This document shows positions 19,054-28,172 of a DNA stretch of 64,000 nt, in pieces; the first letter of the stretch is position 1; every line of letters begins with the position of its first letter. Source of the DNA: G963678095 sp963678095 (GTDB lineage: Bacteria > Bacillota > Negativicutes > Selenomonadales > Selenomonadaceae); the NCBI GenBank assembly GCA_963678095.2, contig OY782746.1, forward strand, positions 1,302,001 through 1,366,000, written 5' to 3'. The position numbers and the translations under genes are program-made. Below the pieces are notes generated by a model. It made no database searches and was not told the DNA's origin. It saw only the letters and a list, made by a program, of their open reading frames with translations.

Positions 19054-19593
19054 TTATTTTTCCTGCTGTCTATTCATCTGCTGTAAGGTCAAAAAAAATT
19101 CGCCAGCCGGTCCGTTTAACACGACCCGGTCAGGCTCAATGCTTTTAACCTCATATTCTCCGATCCAGCCGCCAACTTCAATTACCAGCTGCTGCTCTCC
19201 CAGGCGCAGCAAGGCCTGACTGCACTGCGGTCCCCGCAAAACTCCGGCGAGTACAGGTGTAGGTTTTATAGGGATTGACGGTTTTTTCTCCGTCCCCATG
19301 TTCAACGTTTTATTCTTTGACAAAAGGACTGCATTTTCCTCTTTTTCCTGTGAAATTTTTTCTTTCGCCCCGGTAAACGGATCGCGCATACTTGCTTTAT
19401 CGCCACCGGGAGAAACCACCGTCAACACCGCCGCAGCCGCAACTTTTGGCGGCGCCACGGGTTCAGAAAAATCTGGGGGCGCATCCTCTACTGTAAAAAA
19501 ATTATTTCCCAGCAAATAAACCGCGAGCACGCCGATCCCTAAAGTCACTGCGCGGACCATCGGCCTTTGCCAAATCTCCTGCCAGTGTTTCAT
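19054..19593 (-). CDS. PilP/GspC-like inner-membrane partner of the secretin
   Basis: A 179-residue protein with one N-terminal membrane helix (AVTLGIGVLAVYLLG, about residues 15-30), a Pro/Ala-rich linker, the RDPF motif found in PilP/GspC-type proteins (MRDPFTGAKEK), and a small C-terminal beta domain (LAGVLRGPQCSQALLRLG, EYEVKSIEPDRVVLNG). Such proteins connect the inner-membrane pilus or secretion platform to the secretin. AGGAGG eight bases before ATG 19593 is an excellent start. No PilM, PilN, PilO or ATPase gene is next to it, so the rest of the machine must be elsewhere. Confidence 0.75.
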   Translation of the reverse strand: MKHWQEIWQRPMVRAVTLGIGVLAVYLLGNNFFTVEDAPPDFSEPVAPPKVAAAAVLTVVSPGGDKASMRDPFTGAKEKISQEKEENAVLLSKNKTLNMGTEKKPSIPIKPTPVLAGVLRGPQCSQALLRLGEQQLVIEVGGWIGEYEVKSIEPDRVVLNGPAGEFFLTLQQMNRQQEK

Positions 19594-19645
19594 GATCGCT
19601 GCCTCCTGTAAAATATTGTAAATATTCCGTCAATTTCAGCAAGAA

Positions 19646-19682
19646 TTACAGCCCTGGCCATTGGAAGGTGGCAGGGCTGTAA
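19646..19682 (-). terminator. Hairpin downstream of pgi
   Basis: Inverted repeat TTACAGCCCTG...CAGGGCTGTAA with additional CC/GG pairing lies just after the pgi stop. The following T run on the minus strand is short (TTCTT), so termination may be partial. Confidence 0.55.
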
Positions 19683-19686
19683 GTAT

Positions 19687-21123
19687 TTATTTAGCTTTTA
19701 GTGCCTGCAGTTTCGGGCCCATAATCCGCTTATAGGCTTCGACACCCGGCTGATTGAAGGCATCCACATCGGCAAGTTCGCCTTCATAGGCCACCGACAT
19801 TGCCAGCATATAGAGTAGTTCCCCCAGATGATACGGCGTAAGTTCCGGCAGACTAAAGAGCGCATTGAAGCGATCATTGGCAACAAGCGCATCGGCATTG
19901 GATTCCCGGGCTACCTCAAGCGCTTCGCTCATCTTGACCCCGGCAATATCCGACAGTTTCTTCGCCGCCGGGAATGCATCCGGAATCATGAAATCCTGTG
20001 CCCACTTCTCGACGCGAATAAACTGCACAACCTTGTTGAGTTTGCCTTCCTGATGTTGCTGTGTCTGCGCATGCATATCCGTCGTGCCAACAGCGACAAT
20101 CGGCGTCCGCCCGTAGCAGACTTCACGCCCTTCACGGTCAAACTGCTTGCCCAACGATTCAGCCAGCAACTGAATATACCATTCTGCTACCGACTTCAGG
20201 TAATCAGCATACGGCATCATGACTTCGATATCACGGCCGTATTTTTCAGCAGCAATGTATTTCAGTGCCGCATTGAGCATCGCTGGATTTTCCCAGACAT
20301 CCTCGTTTTGACAGGCTTCATCCATTGCCCGCGCCCCCGCCAGGAAATCTTCAATATCAAAGCCGACACAAGCTGCCAGCACAAGACCAACCTCGCAAAA
20401 TACCGTAAAGCGCCCACCCACGCCGTCCGGAACGCTGTATGTCGGCCAGTTTTGTTCGGCGGCTAATTTTTTCAGCAAAGTAGGCTGATCTTCCTTCGGA
20501 TCTGTAACTGCAATAACCTCAACTTCTATGTTTCCTACTTGTTTCAAGGCATCATAAATTACCATAAAGTTTGACATCGTATCGAGCGTGCCGCCTGACT
20601 TTGAAATCACGATCAGCATTACACGGTAGCTATCACGTCCGGCAGCCGCTGACTTGATGTATTCGATCAATTCCCCGGTACGGCGCGGATCAATATTATT
20701 GCCGCTGAAATAAACCTCCGGCAACCCGCCGCGCTGCTCTTTCGAGCGGCTGTTCCAAAACTCCCCGCAATGAACGTCAAACAGCACCTTATTGCCAAGA
20801 TACGAGCCACCGATCCCCAGTGAAATCACAGCGTCCACACGGTCACGTACGGAATCCGTCAATTCATGCAGCCGGGAAATCGACTGCGGGGAATTGAGGT
20901 GATCTGCGGCAATATAAGGCAGTTGCCTAAACAGCACCTTTTCCGGCTCGCCGTCCTTTGATAAATGCGCTTTGACAAATCCGGTTTCACGCATTTTCTG
21001 CATTGCCGACTGCGCTTGCTGCAGCTTTGGCGCCAGTTCCTCCATATCGGCTGCCGTAACCCGGCCTTCACCGAACAGATTGTCATAATCAAATACAAAA
21101 CCCGATTTTAACTGTAAACTCAT
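19687..21123 (-). CDS. pgi: Glucose-6-phosphate isomerase
   Basis: Interconverts glucose-6-phosphate and fructose-6-phosphate. A 478-residue protein with the phosphosugar-binding SIS landmarks: ISLGIGGSYLGNKVLFD, VYFSGNNIDPRRTGELIEYI, VISKSGGTLDTMSNF (phosphate loop), VGGRFTVFCEVGLVLAA and, near the end, the QPGVEAYK signature with catalytic Lys. AAGGTG seven bases before ATG 21123. It sits upstream of galU and the mutase on the same strand, all serving hexose-phosphate supply for glycogen and surface sugars. Confidence 0.95.
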   Translation of the reverse strand: MSLQLKSGFVFDYDNLFGEGRVTAADMEELAPKLQQAQSAMQKMRETGFVKAHLSKDGEPEKVLFRQLPYIAADHLNSPQSISRLHELTDSVRDRVDAVISLGIGGSYLGNKVLFDVHCGEFWNSRSKEQRGGLPEVYFSGNNIDPRRTGELIEYIKSAAAGRDSYRVMLIVISKSGGTLDTMSNFMVIYDALKQVGNIEVEVIAVTDPKEDQPTLLKKLAAEQNWPTYSVPDGVGGRFTVFCEVGLVLAACVGFDIEDFLAGARAMDEACQNEDVWENPAMLNAALKYIAAEKYGRDIEVMMPYADYLKSVAEWYIQLLAESLGKQFDREGREVCYGRTPIVAVGTTDMHAQTQQHQEGKLNKVVQFIRVEKWAQDFMIPDAFPAAKKLSDIAGVKMSEALEVARESNADALVANDRFNALFSLPELTPYHLGELLYMLAMSVAYEGELADVDAFNQPGVEAYKRIMGPKLQALKAK

Positions 21124-21210
21124 GCTATAACACCTTCATCTCATAATTTCACAGGAACACCCGGCCGAAATTTTTTCTGCCGATTGTGCGGACAGCCTGT
21201 GAGCTGTTTT

Positions 21211-22113
21211 TTACTTCGCCCCGGACTCCTGCTCATATTTGTCGAGCATCGGACCAATCGTCCGCAGCATATAGGCCATAAAGCGATCCCTCAGTTCCGG
21301 ACGTTTCAGCGCATATTCCACCGTCGCCTCCAGGAACCCTTCCTTATCGCCAATATCATAGCGCCGCCCATAAAAATTATAGGCATAGACCGGCTGGCGC
21401 GCTGCCAGCTCACAGATTGCATCCGTCAGCTGAATTTCCCCGCCACGGCCCGGCGCTGTATGGGAAAGAATCTCAAAGATTTCCGGCTCCAGCACATAGC
21501 GGCCGAGCACGGCCAAGTCCGACGGGGCCTCCTCGACGGACGGCTTTTCGATCAGATTCATCGCCTGCCAGACATTTGGCTTGACCTCCTTTGGCGCCAC
21601 GATGCCATAATTGACCACCTGTTTTTTCGGCACCCGCTGCACGCCGAGTACACTGCCCCCTAGATCCTCATAGACATCGATCAGCTGCGCCAAGCAGGGA
21701 ACCTTAGCATCGACGATATCATCACCGAGCATGACCGCAAACGGCTCATCCCCCACAAACTGACGGGCACAGAGCACCGCATGGCCAAGGCCACGGGCCT
21801 CCTTCTGCCGGATAAAGTGAATCGTGATATTTGAAATCTGCTCGATCATGCCGAGCATTTCATATTTTCCCTGCTCCTTAAGCTGGAGCTCAAGCTCCAG
21901 CGACCGGTCAAAATGATCCTCTATCGACCGCTTGTTGCGCCCCGTAATAATTAAAATTTCCTCAATGCCCGAGGCAATTGCCTCCTCGACAATAAACTGT
22001 ATCGCCGGCTTATCGACGATCGGCAGCATTTCCTTCGGCTGAGCCTTGGTCGCCGGCAAAAACCGCGTGCCAAGTCCCGCCGCCGGAATAACCGCCTTGC
22101 GTATTTTTTTCAT
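21211..22113 (-). CDS. galU: UTP-glucose-1-phosphate uridylyltransferase
   Basis: Makes UDP-glucose from glucose-1-phosphate and UTP. The 300-residue protein begins MKKIRKAVIPAAGLGTRFLP, then TKAQPKEMLPIVDKPAIQ, VMLGDDIVDAK, LIEKPSVEEAPS and GRYVLEPEIFEIL, all GalU signatures. The start is ATG 22113 with GGATGGG upstream; the open frame reaching to 22203 overlaps the preceding mutase gene and is spurious. Nineteen bases separate it from the mutase, so the two probably form one transcript. Confidence 0.96.
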   Translation of the reverse strand: MKKIRKAVIPAAGLGTRFLPATKAQPKEMLPIVDKPAIQFIVEEAIASGIEEILIITGRNKRSIEDHFDRSLELELQLKEQGKYEMLGMIEQISNITIHFIRQKEARGLGHAVLCARQFVGDEPFAVMLGDDIVDAKVPCLAQLIDVYEDLGGSVLGVQRVPKKQVVNYGIVAPKEVKPNVWQAMNLIEKPSVEEAPSDLAVLGRYVLEPEIFEILSHTAPGRGGEIQLTDAICELAARQPVYAYNFYGRRYDIGDKEGFLEATVEYALKRPELRDRFMAYMLRTIGPMLDKYEQESGAK

Positions 22114-22132
22114 AAAACCATTCCCATCCTTT

Positions 22133-23485
22133 TCACCCGCGGATAACCGCCAACAATTCCTCTGTTTTGGCCGCCAGCAGCGCCTTGTCACCGCGCACCT
22201 CAACGTTAAGCCGGATCACCGGTTCCGTATTTGACAGCCGCAGGTTAAAGCGCCAGTTTTCATATTCCACACTAAAACCGTCAACCTTTGACACTTCGCC
22301 GCCTTTAGCATACTTTTCCTCAATTGCTTTCATCACGGCGGCTGCATCTTTGACCGTGCTGTTGATCTCCCCACTGATCGGAAAACGATCCATCCGCTGC
22401 TGCATCAGCGACGACAGCGGCTTCCCTGCCCGGGAAACGAGTTCCAGTACTAGCAGCCAAGGGATCATCCCACTGTCGCAGAACGAAAAATCCTTGAAAT
22501 AATGATGCGCTGACATCTCCCCGCCATACACGGCATTCTCACTGCGCATGCGGTCCTTAATAAAAGCATGTCCGCTCTTGCACATCACCGGTATGCCGCC
22601 AGCCTGTTCGACCAATTCGATCGTATTCCAGGTCAGGCGCGGATCATAGATGATCTTTGATCCCGGCCGCTTTTGCAAAAACGCCTGGCCGAGAAAACCG
22701 ACCATATAGTAGCCCTCAATAAATCCGCCCTGTTCATCAAACATAAAGCAGCGATCAAAATCCCCATCCCAGGCAATCCCGGCAGCAGCGCCATGCTCAC
22801 GGACCACACGGCTTGTTGCTTCCCTGTTTTCCAGCAAAATCGGATTCGGCACACCGTTGGGGAAACTGCCATCAGGCCCATGATAAACCTTAATAAATTC
22901 AAACGGCAGGTGCTTTTCCAGCACATCAAGAATCGGTCCGGCAGCGCCATTACCTGCATTAACCACAACCTTGAGCGGTTTTAAAGATGCTACATCGACA
23001 TAAGTAAGCAAATGTTCTACATACGGCTGCATAATATCGATCTGTTCGACCGCTCCCTTTTGGCTGGCCAGCGGTGGGAAATTGCCGCTGAGCACACGTT
23101 CCTCAATATCCTTAAGCCCCGTATCACTGCTGATTGGACGCGACTGTTTCCGCACGAGCTTCATGCCGTTATACTCCCGCGGATTATGGCTGGCTGTAAT
23201 CATGATCCCGCCATCGAGCTCTAAATGCGCCGTCGTGAAGTAAATCATCTCCGTGCCGCACTGACCGATATCGACAACATCACAGCCGGCATCATTGAGC
23301 CCGCGAACGAGCGCCGCCTGCAAGGACGGTCCGGACAACCGAATATCATGGCCAACTGCTACTTTTTTCGCCTGCAGCATATCGGCAAAAACACGGCCAA
23401 TCGCATAGGCCAGATCCTCATTGACTTCCTCCGGATACTTGCCGCGGATATCATATGCCTTAAACGAATCACGCTTTAACTCCAT
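22133..23485 (-). CDS. Phosphomannomutase/phosphoglucomutase
   Basis: Alpha-D-phosphohexomutase of 450 residues that supplies glucose-1-P or mannose-1-P. It shows FKAYDIRGKYPEEV at the start, the phosphoserine loop MITASHNPREYNG, the metal loop IAWDGDFDRCFMFDE, the sugar loop YGGEMSAHHYFKD (GEMS/H type) and the phosphate site LRLSNTEPVIRLNVE. The GEMS-type sugar loop is common to dual-specificity PMM/PGM enzymes. As manC and gmd are in this window, mannose-1-P for GDP-mannose is a likely product, with glucose-1-P for galU and glgC as the other. Confidence 0.93.
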   Translation of the reverse strand: MELKRDSFKAYDIRGKYPEEVNEDLAYAIGRVFADMLQAKKVAVGHDIRLSGPSLQAALVRGLNDAGCDVVDIGQCGTEMIYFTTAHLELDGGIMITASHNPREYNGMKLVRKQSRPISSDTGLKDIEERVLSGNFPPLASQKGAVEQIDIMQPYVEHLLTYVDVASLKPLKVVVNAGNGAAGPILDVLEKHLPFEFIKVYHGPDGSFPNGVPNPILLENREATSRVVREHGAAAGIAWDGDFDRCFMFDEQGGFIEGYYMVGFLGQAFLQKRPGSKIIYDPRLTWNTIELVEQAGGIPVMCKSGHAFIKDRMRSENAVYGGEMSAHHYFKDFSFCDSGMIPWLLVLELVSRAGKPLSSLMQQRMDRFPISGEINSTVKDAAAVMKAIEEKYAKGGEVSKVDGFSVEYENWRFNLRLSNTEPVIRLNVEVRGDKALLAAKTEELLAVIRG

Positions 23486-23591
23486 TTAACTTCACCCTCC
23501 ACCATAATTTTAATATCTTATAAAACTATGAAGCATAACTTTCTATTCGGTATTCTAAAGACAATTTCCTTTATTTCCTGTTTTTTACCAT

Positions 23592-23620
23592 AAAAAAAGC
23601 GCCGGCAGAAATGCCAGCGT
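23592..23620 (-). terminator. Terminator of the MATE gene
   Basis: On the minus strand CGCTGGCA pairs with TGCCGGCG across a 4-base loop (one G-T pair), followed by seven T. It lies eight bases past the MATE stop codon. Confidence 0.85.
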
Positions 23621-23627
23621 TTGATTT

Positions 23628-24980
23628 TCACTCGTCCAGCCGCTCCGGATACGAGCGGCGCAGGCTGCGCTGGGTCAGGTAGTACGCGACCGCCAGCGGT
23701 AGACAGGACCCCACCCAAGCCAGCGGATTGGCAAAGCAGGCTCCGATATAGCCAAACATATCCACCAGCAAAAACGCGGCTCCCGCCCGCATCAATAATT
23801 CCATAATTCCGGCAATCGTCGGAACAACGCTCTGCCCCAGCCCCTGCAAGGTATAACGATAAATAAACAGCAGGGACAATATCGAATAACAGACACCGTT
23901 AACGACCAGATACGTGTGCCCGTAATCAATGACCTGCTGCTGCCCATCACCGACAAACAGATGCATGATCGAGGACCCGAGACTGATGTTAAACACCGCA
24001 ATCAAGAGGCTAAAGGCCACCGACATAAAAATACACTGCCTGACGCCGCGCTCGATGCGGCCGATCTTCTGCGCCCCGAAATTCTGCGCTGTATAAGCAG
24101 CCATCGTCATGCCAAACGACATCATCGGCATGATTGCAATCGCATCCACCTTCTGCGCCGCCGCATAAGCAGCAATTGCCGTCGGACCCAGCTGATTGAG
24201 CGCTACCTGAAGCACAATCGCCCCCAGCGCAATCACCGACGACTGCAGCCCCATCGGCAGGCCGATCCGCAAATGCTGCCAGAGCACCGTCCTCGATGCC
24301 AGCCAGTCTTCGCGCCCGATATGAAGTGACGGCATCCGCCGGCTGATATAAAACAGGCACAAAAGCCCTGAGAGCAGCTGCGCCAATACCGTCGCCAGCG
24401 CCGCCCCCGGAATTCCCCAGAAAAAAACGAGAATAAACAAGACCTCCAGCGCCACATTGATGCAGCTGGCCAATACAAGAAAGTATAGCGGCGTACGGCT
24501 GTCACCCAGGGCCCGCATCAGATTGGCCAGCATATTAAACAGCACCAAGGCCCCGATGCCGCCGGAAATTACCACGATAAACGAACAAGCCATATCGAGA
24601 ATTTCCGGGGGAGTCTCCATCAGCACCAGCAGATCCCGGGAAAAGAACACGCCGGCCAGTGTAAGCAACATCGCCGAGGCAAAACTAAGCAGTGCACAGG
24701 CCGCCGCACTTTGGCGCACGCCCGCCGCATCCTTAGCCCCGAACCGCTGCCCCGTATAAATAGAAAACCCCGTCGTCAGGCCAATGACAAAGCCGATCAT
24801 AAAAAACATCAGACTGCCCGTACAGCCGACTGCCGCCAGTGCATTGACGCCAAGAAACCGCCCGACGATCAGCGTATCGACCAGCACATAGAGCTGCTGA
24901 AAGACATTGCCGATAATCAGCGGCATTGTAAAAAAGAAAATAAGCTTTGCCGGGTTTCCTTCAGTTAAATTTTTTGTCAT
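23628..24980 (-). CDS. MATE-family multidrug/cation antiporter
   Basis: A 450-residue integral membrane exporter with about 12 hydrophobic helices. Typical of the NorM/DinF superfamily: GNPAKLIFFFTMPLIIGNVF, YVLVDTLIVGRFLGVNALAAV, TGFSIYTGQRFGAKD and, in the second repeat, QKVDAIAIMPMMSFGMTMA. Most members swap Na+ or H+ for drugs or metabolites. ATG 24980 is chosen as GGGG lies six bases upstream; ATG 24986 overlaps it. No regulator is adjacent, so substrate is unknown. Confidence 0.93.
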   Translation of the reverse strand: MTKNLTEGNPAKLIFFFTMPLIIGNVFQQLYVLVDTLIVGRFLGVNALAAVGCTGSLMFFMIGFVIGLTTGFSIYTGQRFGAKDAAGVRQSAAACALLSFASAMLLTLAGVFFSRDLLVLMETPPEILDMACSFIVVISGGIGALVLFNMLANLMRALGDSRTPLYFLVLASCINVALEVLFILVFFWGIPGAALATVLAQLLSGLLCLFYISRRMPSLHIGREDWLASRTVLWQHLRIGLPMGLQSSVIALGAIVLQVALNQLGPTAIAAYAAAQKVDAIAIMPMMSFGMTMAAYTAQNFGAQKIGRIERGVRQCIFMSVAFSLLIAVFNISLGSSIMHLFVGDGQQQVIDYGHTYLVVNGVCYSILSLLFIYRYTLQGLGQSVVPTIAGIMELLMRAGAAFLLVDMFGYIGACFANPLAWVGSCLPLAVAYYLTQRSLRRSYPERLDE

Positions 24981-25030
24981 AAACATCCCCGCAATCTAAA
25001 TATATAACGATCTTTTAAGCAGCTTCCCGC

Positions 25031-25786
25031 CTATTCAAAATATCGCGTCACAAAAGTCCGCAGTTTCTCCTGCAGCACCGTCACGGTGCCCTGGAGTGAC
25101 GCCGCTGACGGTGCGAGCTTGATATAATGAAATTTCTGCTCACGGCTTACCATATAATCCGCCGGATACGGCGTAGCCATAAGACCCTGCTTTGAAAAGT
25201 TCAAGACAGCCCGCTCCATATGAAACGCTGACGTCACAAGAATCGGCTGTGACAAATCGTGCTCGCGCAAAATCCGGGCGGAAAACTGAGCATTTTGCCG
25301 GGTATTGAGGCTCTGGTCCTCCACGAGAATATCCTGCTCCGCCACCCCAAGGCTCAACAAGATCCGCCGCGCGATCAAGGCCTCCTGGCCACTGTCAGCA
25401 AAAACCTGTCCGCCCGATACGAGAATCGGCACGCCCAGTTCCCGGTGCAGGCGCACTGCCGTCAAGAGCCGATTGGCCGGGCTTGCACAAAGCGTTCCCA
25501 GCCCATCGACATCCGGGGTATCCGGCAGCGCTCCGCCGCCGAGCATAATAATCACATCCCCGGCCGGAACTGCCGGCGGCTCATATATTTGTTCCAGCCC
25601 ACCGAGCAACTGCTCGGCGACCAGACTTGTCGACAATACGTAAAAAACAAGGGTCACACACAGCACTGCGGCGCCCAGGTATTTTTGCCGGCAGCGCCAG
25701 GCATAAACGCCCAGCGCAAAAAAAAGCAAGAAAAAAATCCCCGGCGGCAGCACAAAGCTTGCCCCGAATTTCAATAAGTAAATCAT
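25031..25786 (-). CDS. YdcF/ElyC-type DUF218 membrane protein
   Basis: A 251-residue protein with two N-terminal membrane helices (FVLPPGIFFLLFFALGVYAW and AAVLCVTLVFYVLSTSLVAE) followed by the DUF218 domain: GDVIIMLGGGALPD, NRLLTAVRLHRELGVPILVS, EDQSLNTRQNAQFSA, PILVTSAFHMERAVLNF. The layout matches ElyC/SanA-like proteins linked to envelope polysaccharide or peptidoglycan homeostasis. Biochemical activity of the family is not established. GAGGGAG is 11 bases before ATG 25786. Confidence 0.85.
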   Translation of the reverse strand: MIYLLKFGASFVLPPGIFFLLFFALGVYAWRCRQKYLGAAVLCVTLVFYVLSTSLVAEQLLGGLEQIYEPPAVPAGDVIIMLGGGALPDTPDVDGLGTLCASPANRLLTAVRLHRELGVPILVSGGQVFADSGQEALIARRILLSLGVAEQDILVEDQSLNTRQNAQFSARILREHDLSQPILVTSAFHMERAVLNFSKQGLMATPYPADYMVSREQKFHYIKLAPSAASLQGTVTVLQEKLRTFVTRYFE

Positions 25787-25907
25787 ATTTTCTCGTACTC
25801 CCTCATATTTTAAGCTGGTACAAGAGGAATCCCCGTCTCAGCCGCGAATAGTATTGCTATATGTACATAGTACCACAAACCTGTCAACAACCAAAGGAGC
25901 GACCAGT

Positions 25908-26255
25908 ATGCCATTATTCAACGATCGACCAGTCAACCGCTATGAAAAAAGAGCCGGCGGCAAAGGACACGTCTTTATTGAGCCCTTGCTCGGCGAAAAA
26001 GAACTTGCCGGAAAATGCGGTCTTTACGCCCGCGTAACCCTGGAACCGGGATGTTCTCTAGGCTACCACGAGCATCACGGTGAAAGTGAAACCTACTACA
26101 TCCTTGAAGGACAGGGCCTTTATAGCGACAACGGGCAGGAAGTTGCCGTCAATGCCGGCGATACCATGTTCTGCCCCAGCGGCGAAGGTCATGCCATCGA
26201 AAACAAGGCAGCCAGCGGCAATCTCAGCTTTATGGCCTTGATCATCAAAAACTAA
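25908..26255 (+). CDS. Cupin-domain protein
   Basis: A 115-residue single-domain cupin with both metal motifs: LGYHEHHGESETYYILEGQG (His-His-Glu) and GDTMFCPSGEGHAIEN (second His). The start is ATG 25908 with AAAGGAG eight bases upstream; the frame runs upstream without a ribosome site. It is divergent from the YdcF gene and ends at a strong terminator, so it is a one-gene unit. Substrate unknown. Confidence 0.87.
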   Translation: MPLFNDRPVNRYEKRAGGKGHVFIEPLLGEKELAGKCGLYARVTLEPGCSLGYHEHHGESETYYILEGQGLYSDNGQEVAVNAGDTMFCPSGEGHAIENKAASGNLSFMALIIKN

Positions 26256-26272
26256 ACGGTAGCAAAATCAGC

Positions 26273-26300
26273 AAAAGCGGCTCAACTGAGCCGCTTTTTT
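26273..26300 (+). terminator. Terminator after the cupin gene
   Basis: AAAAGCGGCTC-AACT-GAGCCGCTTTTTT, a near-perfect 11-bp stem with T run. The flanking A run means it can also act on the minus strand, for the convergent epimerase gene. Confidence 0.92.
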
Positions 26301-26303
26301 CCG

Positions 26304-26330
26304 TGGACAAGGGGACAGGTTATTTGTCCA
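26304..26330 (+). repeat. REP-like element, copy A
   Basis: A 27-base element with TGGACAA/TTGTCCA arms and core GGGGACAGGTTA. It is base-for-base identical to copy B beside the REP-associated transposase at 32933-32959. It overlaps the 3' end of the epimerase gene and supplies its last codons (Asp, Lys, stop). Confidence 0.85.
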
Positions 26331-27240
26331 TTTTAAAATACAGGTAGGTCCGCTGTAAGCCATCTTCCAGTGAGGTCATCGGTTTCCAGTCAAAGTATTT
26401 CCTCGCCCGGGCATTCGACAGCATCGAATGTTTGATGTCTCCAGCCCGATCCACACCATAAACCGGCTGAATTTTCCTGCCGGCCACATTGGTTAAAATC
26501 CCGACAAGCTCATTCAGACTGACCTCTGTCTGCGTGCTCAGATTGCAGACCATATTGACGCTCGTCGTCTGCAGTGCCCCCCATATACCAGCAGCGACAT
26601 CGCCGGCATAAATAAAGTCACGTGTCTGTTCTCCATCACCATAAATTGTAATCGGCTGCTCCGCTGCAATCCGCTTAGTAAAGATGCTGATCACGCCGCC
26701 TTCGCCGCCATCACCCTGCCGTTCGCCATACACATTGGAAAATCGCAGAACTACATACTCCAACCCGAAAAACCGCTGATACAGATCGAGATAATGCTCT
26801 ACCGTCACCTTACTGAGCCCATAAAAAGACTGTGGGTTCACCGCAGTACTCTCCTTGATCGGTAGTTGATCCGCATCCCCATAGGCCGCAGCGGTTGACG
26901 CAAATACGATGCGGCGCACCTTGCTTTTCCGAGCGGCCTCCAAAACATTTACTGTCCCGCCAATATTGACTTCCTGATCCACTTGCGGATCCCTTATCGA
27001 AGCATCCACCATCGTCTGCCCAGCCAGATGAACTACCATATCAAACCGCTGCTTTGCAAATACATCCACCAGCTGCGGATCACAAACATCCATTTCTATC
27101 AGCTCTACCCCGGCTGGCATATTTTCCCGCAACCCGGTAGATAAATTATCGAGTGCCACAACTTCACATCCTTGTGACAAAAGTTTTCGTGTCAAATGAG
27201 AGCCAATGAATCCCGCTCCGCCTGTAACAAGTATTTTCAT
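26320..27240 (-). CDS. NAD-dependent UDP-glucose 4-epimerase-type SDR
   Basis: A 306-residue extended short-chain dehydrogenase. It has the NAD loop KILVTGGAGFIGSHL, VVALDNLSTG, the active-site pair in SFYGLSKVTVEHY (YxxxK), VLRFSNVYGERQ and IYGDGEQTRDFIYAGDVA. These are standard for GalE and close relatives; interconversion of UDP-Glc and UDP-Gal is likely but UDP-GlcNAc is possible. ATG 27240 follows GGGAG by nine bases. The C-terminus (KMDK, stop) lies within REP copy A, so the repeat may have replaced the original end. It is downstream of rfbD by 51 bases. Confidence 0.88.
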   Translation of the reverse strand: MKILVTGGAGFIGSHLTRKLLSQGCEVVALDNLSTGLRENMPAGVELIEMDVCDPQLVDVFAKQRFDMVVHLAGQTMVDASIRDPQVDQEVNIGGTVNVLEAARKSKVRRIVFASTAAAYGDADQLPIKESTAVNPQSFYGLSKVTVEHYLDLYQRFFGLEYVVLRFSNVYGERQGDGGEGGVISIFTKRIAAEQPITIYGDGEQTRDFIYAGDVAAGIWGALQTTSVNMVCNLSTQTEVSLNELVGILTNVAGRKIQPVYGVDRAGDIKHSMLSNARARKYFDWKPMTSLEDGLQRTYLYFKMDK

Positions 27241-27291
27241 ACTTTTCATCTCCCATACCATTTCTTTTAACGAACCATATATACTTGCCTG

Positions 27292-28143
27292 TTATTGCCT
27301 AATGCCGCTTTCTATCAAATACCGGCGCAAGGCATCCTGCCAGGAGGGCAGGCGCGAAAACCCCGCCTGATCAAGACTTTTTTTGCTCATTCGCGAATTT
27401 TTCGGTCGCTCGGCCCTCGTCGGATATTCCGCCGATCCCACCGGAAAAACCTTTACCGGCATTTGCGCCTGCTCAAATATTTCCCGAGCAAACTCAGCCC
27501 AGGAGCAAATCCCTTCATTGGAAGCCTGGTAAACGCCATAGCGATCCGTGGCCGCCATATCACATAAAAGCCTCGCCAGATCGACCGTATAGGTTGGCGA
27601 GCCTACCTGATCGCCGACAATCGTCAGCTTCGTCTTGCCTTCACCAAGTTTTAGCATCGTCTTGATAAAATTTTTCCCATGCAGGCCAAACACCCAGGAA
27701 ACGCGCACGATAAAACACTCTGTCAGTGTCGCCTGCACAGCCTCTTCTCCGGCAAGCTTTGAAACACCATATACATTCTTCGGTCCTTTGGCGTCCTCCA
27801 CCTCGTAAAACCGATCACCGTCGCCCGGAAAAACATAGTCCGTACTGATGTAAAGCAGCTTACTCTTTATATCCCGGCAGATTTCAGCGATATTTCGAGT
27901 TGCAGCTGCATTCACCTGCTGGCAAAGTTCCGGGTCCTCCTCCGCCTGGTCCACTGCCGTATAGGCCCCGCAGTGAATCACAACATCCGGCGCCCAGCCC
28001 GTCACAAAGCTTCGCACCGCAGCAAAATCCGTGAGATCAAACTCCGCCCGGCTGACACCGATGCATTCTATTTTTCTGCTTTCAAGCTCACGAACCACAT
28101 CGTAGCCAAGCTGTCCGCCATATCCCGTAACAAGAACTCGCAT
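27292..28143 (-). CDS. rfbD: dTDP-4-dehydrorhamnose reductase
   Basis: Last step of dTDP-L-rhamnose synthesis: reduces dTDP-4-keto-L-rhamnose with NAD(P)H. A 283-residue SDR with RVLVTGYGGQLGYDVVRELE, VVIHCGAYTAVDQAEEDPE, ISTDYVFPGDGD, VYGVSKLAGEEAVQ (YxxxK) and VSWVFGLHGKNF, all RmlD signatures. AAGGATGA six bases before ATG 28143. No rfbA, rfbB or rfbC is in this window, so the rest of the pathway must be elsewhere. Confidence 0.92.
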   Translation of the reverse strand: MRVLVTGYGGQLGYDVVRELESRKIECIGVSRAEFDLTDFAAVRSFVTGWAPDVVIHCGAYTAVDQAEEDPELCQQVNAAATRNIAEICRDIKSKLLYISTDYVFPGDGDRFYEVEDAKGPKNVYGVSKLAGEEAVQATLTECFIVRVSWVFGLHGKNFIKTMLKLGEGKTKLTIVGDQVGSPTYTVDLARLLCDMAATDRYGVYQASNEGICSWAEFAREIFEQAQMPVKVFPVGSAEYPTRAERPKNSRMSKKSLDQAGFSRLPSWQDALRRYLIESGIRQ

Positions 28144-28172
28144 AGAAAATCATCCTTCCCCATAAGACCCAC

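Noticed and set aside
21211..22203. Longer galU start at 22203
   Set aside because: It would overlap the end of the mutase gene by 71 bases and adds residues unlike GalU; ATG 22113 has the ribosome site and the conserved start.
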